A stretch of DNA of 7,432 nucleotides, from NCBI GenBank assembly GCA_903923345.1, contig CAIXXI010000493.1, positions 1 to 7,432 of the forward strand, given 5' to 3'. Positions 6,186 to 7,432 of this stretch are shown here, in pieces (the first letter of the stretch is position 1; each line of letters starts with the position of its first letter). The DNA is from an uncultured Burkholderiales bacterium. Lineage in GTDB: Bacteria; Pseudomonadota; Gammaproteobacteria; Burkholderiales; Burkholderiaceae_E. The position numbers were made by a program, and so were the translations under genes. Below the pieces are notes generated by a model. That model was given only the letters and a program-made list of their open reading frames with translations, ran no database searches and had not been told where the DNA came from.

Positions 6186-7122
6186 ACCACTGCGCGCGCA
6201 ACACGGCCTCCTCGGACAGGATGGCAGTGTGCGCGCGCTGCAGTTCCTCGACCATTGCTGACATCTGTGGCGAAGGCACCCGCTTTCGCAATCGACAAAT
6301 CGCCCAGTCAGTTCGCATCCAAGGCGCCTGAAGAACCGGCACGAGTTCGCCGTGTTCGAGTTGCGGTCGCAACATGCCCAGCGAGGCGAAGGTGAAGGCA
6401 TCGGTCGAGGCCACGATCCTCGCGGCCAACCCGAAGCTCGGGCATTCGATTGCCGGAAAGACCGGGAGTTGCGCACCCTTGCGCGCGGTCAGGATCGGCC
6501 GAAGCACACGGGTCGGGAGCATCACCACCTGCGCGAAAGGGTAGGCCAGCAATTCCGAAACCTCAAAGGGCGCGCGTCGCGCCAGTGGGTGGCCAGACCT
6601 CACCACCACATAGCCTGCGACCGGCTCGAGTGTGCAGACCACCTCGACTGATTCATCTTCAGCAAGAAGGCTGGCTTCACCCACCGCCAGATCGATCGCG
6701 CGGGAACGCAGGCTGCGCGCCAGCGCTGCGGGTTCTTCCATCCGAAAGCGCAGTCGCAGGGACGGATGTGCGGTCGTAAATGACGGCGCACATTGAGGCG
6801 CCAGGACTTCAGCGGCATAGGCACCCATTCCAACCGCAATCTCGCCGGTGGCCAGCCCCTTGGCACGGGCCACTTCGCGCTCCAGATCGCTCACGCCCGC
6901 GAGCAACTCGGCGGCATGGTCGAGAAAGACCCGACCGAAATCGGTGGGCCGATGGCCCGAGCGCCTGCGCTCGAACAAGGGCAAGCCGACCCGCGCTTCA
7001 AGCTCCTTGATCCCCCGACTCAGCGAGGGTTGAGCGATGTTCAGTGCCTCAGCCGCGCGGCTGAAGTTGCCGTATTCGGCCAGGGCCTGCGCTTGGCGCA
7101 GCAATCGAAGGTCAAATTGCAT
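6172..7122 (-). CDS. LysR-family transcriptional regulator
   Basis: This 316-residue DNA-binding regulator has an N-terminal winged helix-turn-helix (about 3-62; FSRAAEALNIAQPSLSRGIK at 20-39, then ELEARVGLPLFERR) and a linker helix (about 63-90). A two-lobed effector-binding domain follows from GEIAVGMGAYAAEVLAP (from 93), with IDLAVGE and SGHPLARR typical of the fold. I chose ATG 7122 because LysR proteins of this type begin MQFDLRLLRQ; TTG 7140 would add six residues with no better ribosome site. No Shine-Dalgarno is visible before either. It is divergent from the DUF1254 lipoprotein gene, with a T-N11-A dyad between them, the usual arrangement for LysR autoregulation and control of the neighbour. 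It converges on the acyl-CoA operon, overlapping the crotonase gene by 14 nt. The effector is unknown. Confidence 0.96.
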   Translation of the reverse strand: MQFDLRLLRQAQALAEYGNFSRAAEALNIAQPSLSRGIKELEARVGLPLFERRRSGHRPTDFGRVFLDHAAELLAGVSDLEREVARAKGLATGEIAVGMGAYAAEVLAPQCAPSFTTAHPSLRLRFRMEEPAALARSLRSRAIDLAVGEASLLAEDESVEVVCTLEPVAGYVVVRSGHPLARRAPFEVSELLAYPFAQVVMLPTRVLRPILTARKGAQLPVFPAIECPSFGLAARIVASTDAFTFASLGMLRPQLEHGELVPVLQAPWMRTDWAICRLRKRVPSPQMSAMVEELQRAHTAILSEEAVLRAQWFSAR

Positions 7123-7133
7123 GCCGCGAACTA

Positions 7134-7184
7134 TACGCAAATCGCATTGAATCGATAGTCAAAATGGCGTTGCGGTATGCAAAT
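7134..7184. promoter_or_regulatory. Divergent intergenic region with LysR-type box and paired 9-mers
   Basis: TTGC-GGTAT-GCAA (7170-7182) is a perfect 4-bp dyad that fits the T-N11-A consensus of LysR boxes. Two near-identical 9-mers, TACGCAAAT (7134-7142) and TATGCAAAT (7176-7184), lie 42 bp apart, four helical turns, and the second overlaps the dyad. A further loose dyad TTGA...TCAA spans 7147-7162. On the minus strand TTGACT (7162-7157) can serve as a -35 for the regulator, with GCGTAT (7138-7133) 18 bp further on or TATAGT (7135-7130) as -10. This matches a recognition site plus activation site in front of divergent genes; binding is inferred. Confidence 0.5.
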
Positions 7185-7237
7185 AGAGTGTGTCAGGCTT
7201 GCGACCGCTTCGATAGACCCGAACGAAGGATGATCCG

Positions 7238-7432
7238 GTGAACCCACTGCGTCGATTTGCCCCTGCCCTGATGGCTGCAAGCGCCCTGATCCTGGGTGCC
7301 GGCTGTACCAGCACCCCGACCATCCCAGCCGCATCAATCAGCCCCGCCGAGGCCAAGGCCATCGCCAAAGAGGCCTGGCTGTACGCCTACGCCCCGATTC
7401 AGGGCTATCAGACGATGTACAACCAGACGCTG
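7238..7432 (+). CDS. DUF1254-type lipoprotein, N-terminal part (3' truncated by window)
   Basis: The first 65 codons of a gene run off the right edge. GTG 7238 follows AAGGA (7226-7230) at 7 nt. Residues 1-23 form a lipoprotein-type signal: NPLRRF, the hydrophobic run ALMAASALILGAG, and Cys23 in LGAGC as a likely lipidation site. The lipobox is slightly loose, with Gly at -3. After a short Pro/Thr-rich spacer, AKAIAKEAWLYAYAPIQGYQ (39-58), then TMYN, matches the start of the DUF1254 domain (aromatic-rich AYxYGYP-like helix), normally followed by DUF1214 in secreted or periplasmic proteins of unknown function. The product should sit in the cell envelope. The divergent LysR gene and the dyad between them suggest LysR control. 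The domain call rests on only about 27 residues. Confidence 0.8.
   Translation, partial: MNPLRRFAPALMAASALILGAGCTSTPTIPAASISPAEAKAIAKEAWLYAYAPIQGYQTMYNQTL

Noticed and set aside
5463..6476. A long minus-strand open frame spanning the crotonase gene and the end of the LysR gene
   Set aside because: It is antisense to a well-supported gene and out of frame with the LysR gene, with no recognisable motifs and low-complexity composition.

Overview
The window is GC-rich proteobacterial chromosome. Codon use, a LysR regulator divergent from a DUF1254 lipoprotein, and a CoA-ligase/phosphotransferase pair in one operon all suggest a betaproteobacterium, probably Burkholderiales. That placement rests on gene style and is not proven by any marker gene.

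Left edge (1-735): the last 26 codons of an unrecognised gene end in a strong GC hairpin. A short AT-richer stretch follows, with several dyads and four GATC sites spaced 10-11 bp apart. Next comes a small ORF that looks like the antitoxin half of a VapBC-type module. It overlaps by GTGA the start of a PIN-domain toxin that has lost its middle. The first codons and the C-terminal half of the toxin survive, but in different frames, and the N-terminal catalytic acidic residues are gone. This is a dead or disarmed toxin-antitoxin locus.

Centre (833-6185): four tightly packed plus-strand genes form one probable operon: an acyl-CoA ligase, an APH-like phosphotransferase of the LvaA/ACAD10-ACAD11 type, an NCS2-fold transporter with a cytosolic C-terminal domain, and a crotonase-fold protein. 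The first two overlap by ATGA, the third starts 1 nt after the second on TTG, and the fourth has its own strong Shine-Dalgarno sequence. Ligase plus acyl-CoA kinase is the core of the known 4-hydroxyacid (levulinate) route, in which a hydroxyacyl-CoA is phosphorylated and the phosphate is then eliminated. The transporter lacks the usual nucleobase-binding residues and carries an arginine in the binding helix. The crotonase lacks both catalytic glutamates and has an aspartate at a third active-site position. A working model is uptake of a carboxylate, CoA activation, phosphorylation of a hydroxyl, then elimination or isomerisation by the unusual crotonase.

Right edge (6172-7432): a LysR regulator on the minus strand converges on the crotonase gene, and the two coding sequences overlap by 14 nt. 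Across a 115-bp divergent intergenic region containing a T-N11-A dyad lies the start of a DUF1254-type lipoprotein that runs off the window. The LysR protein more likely controls this divergent gene and itself than the convergent operon, though either is possible.
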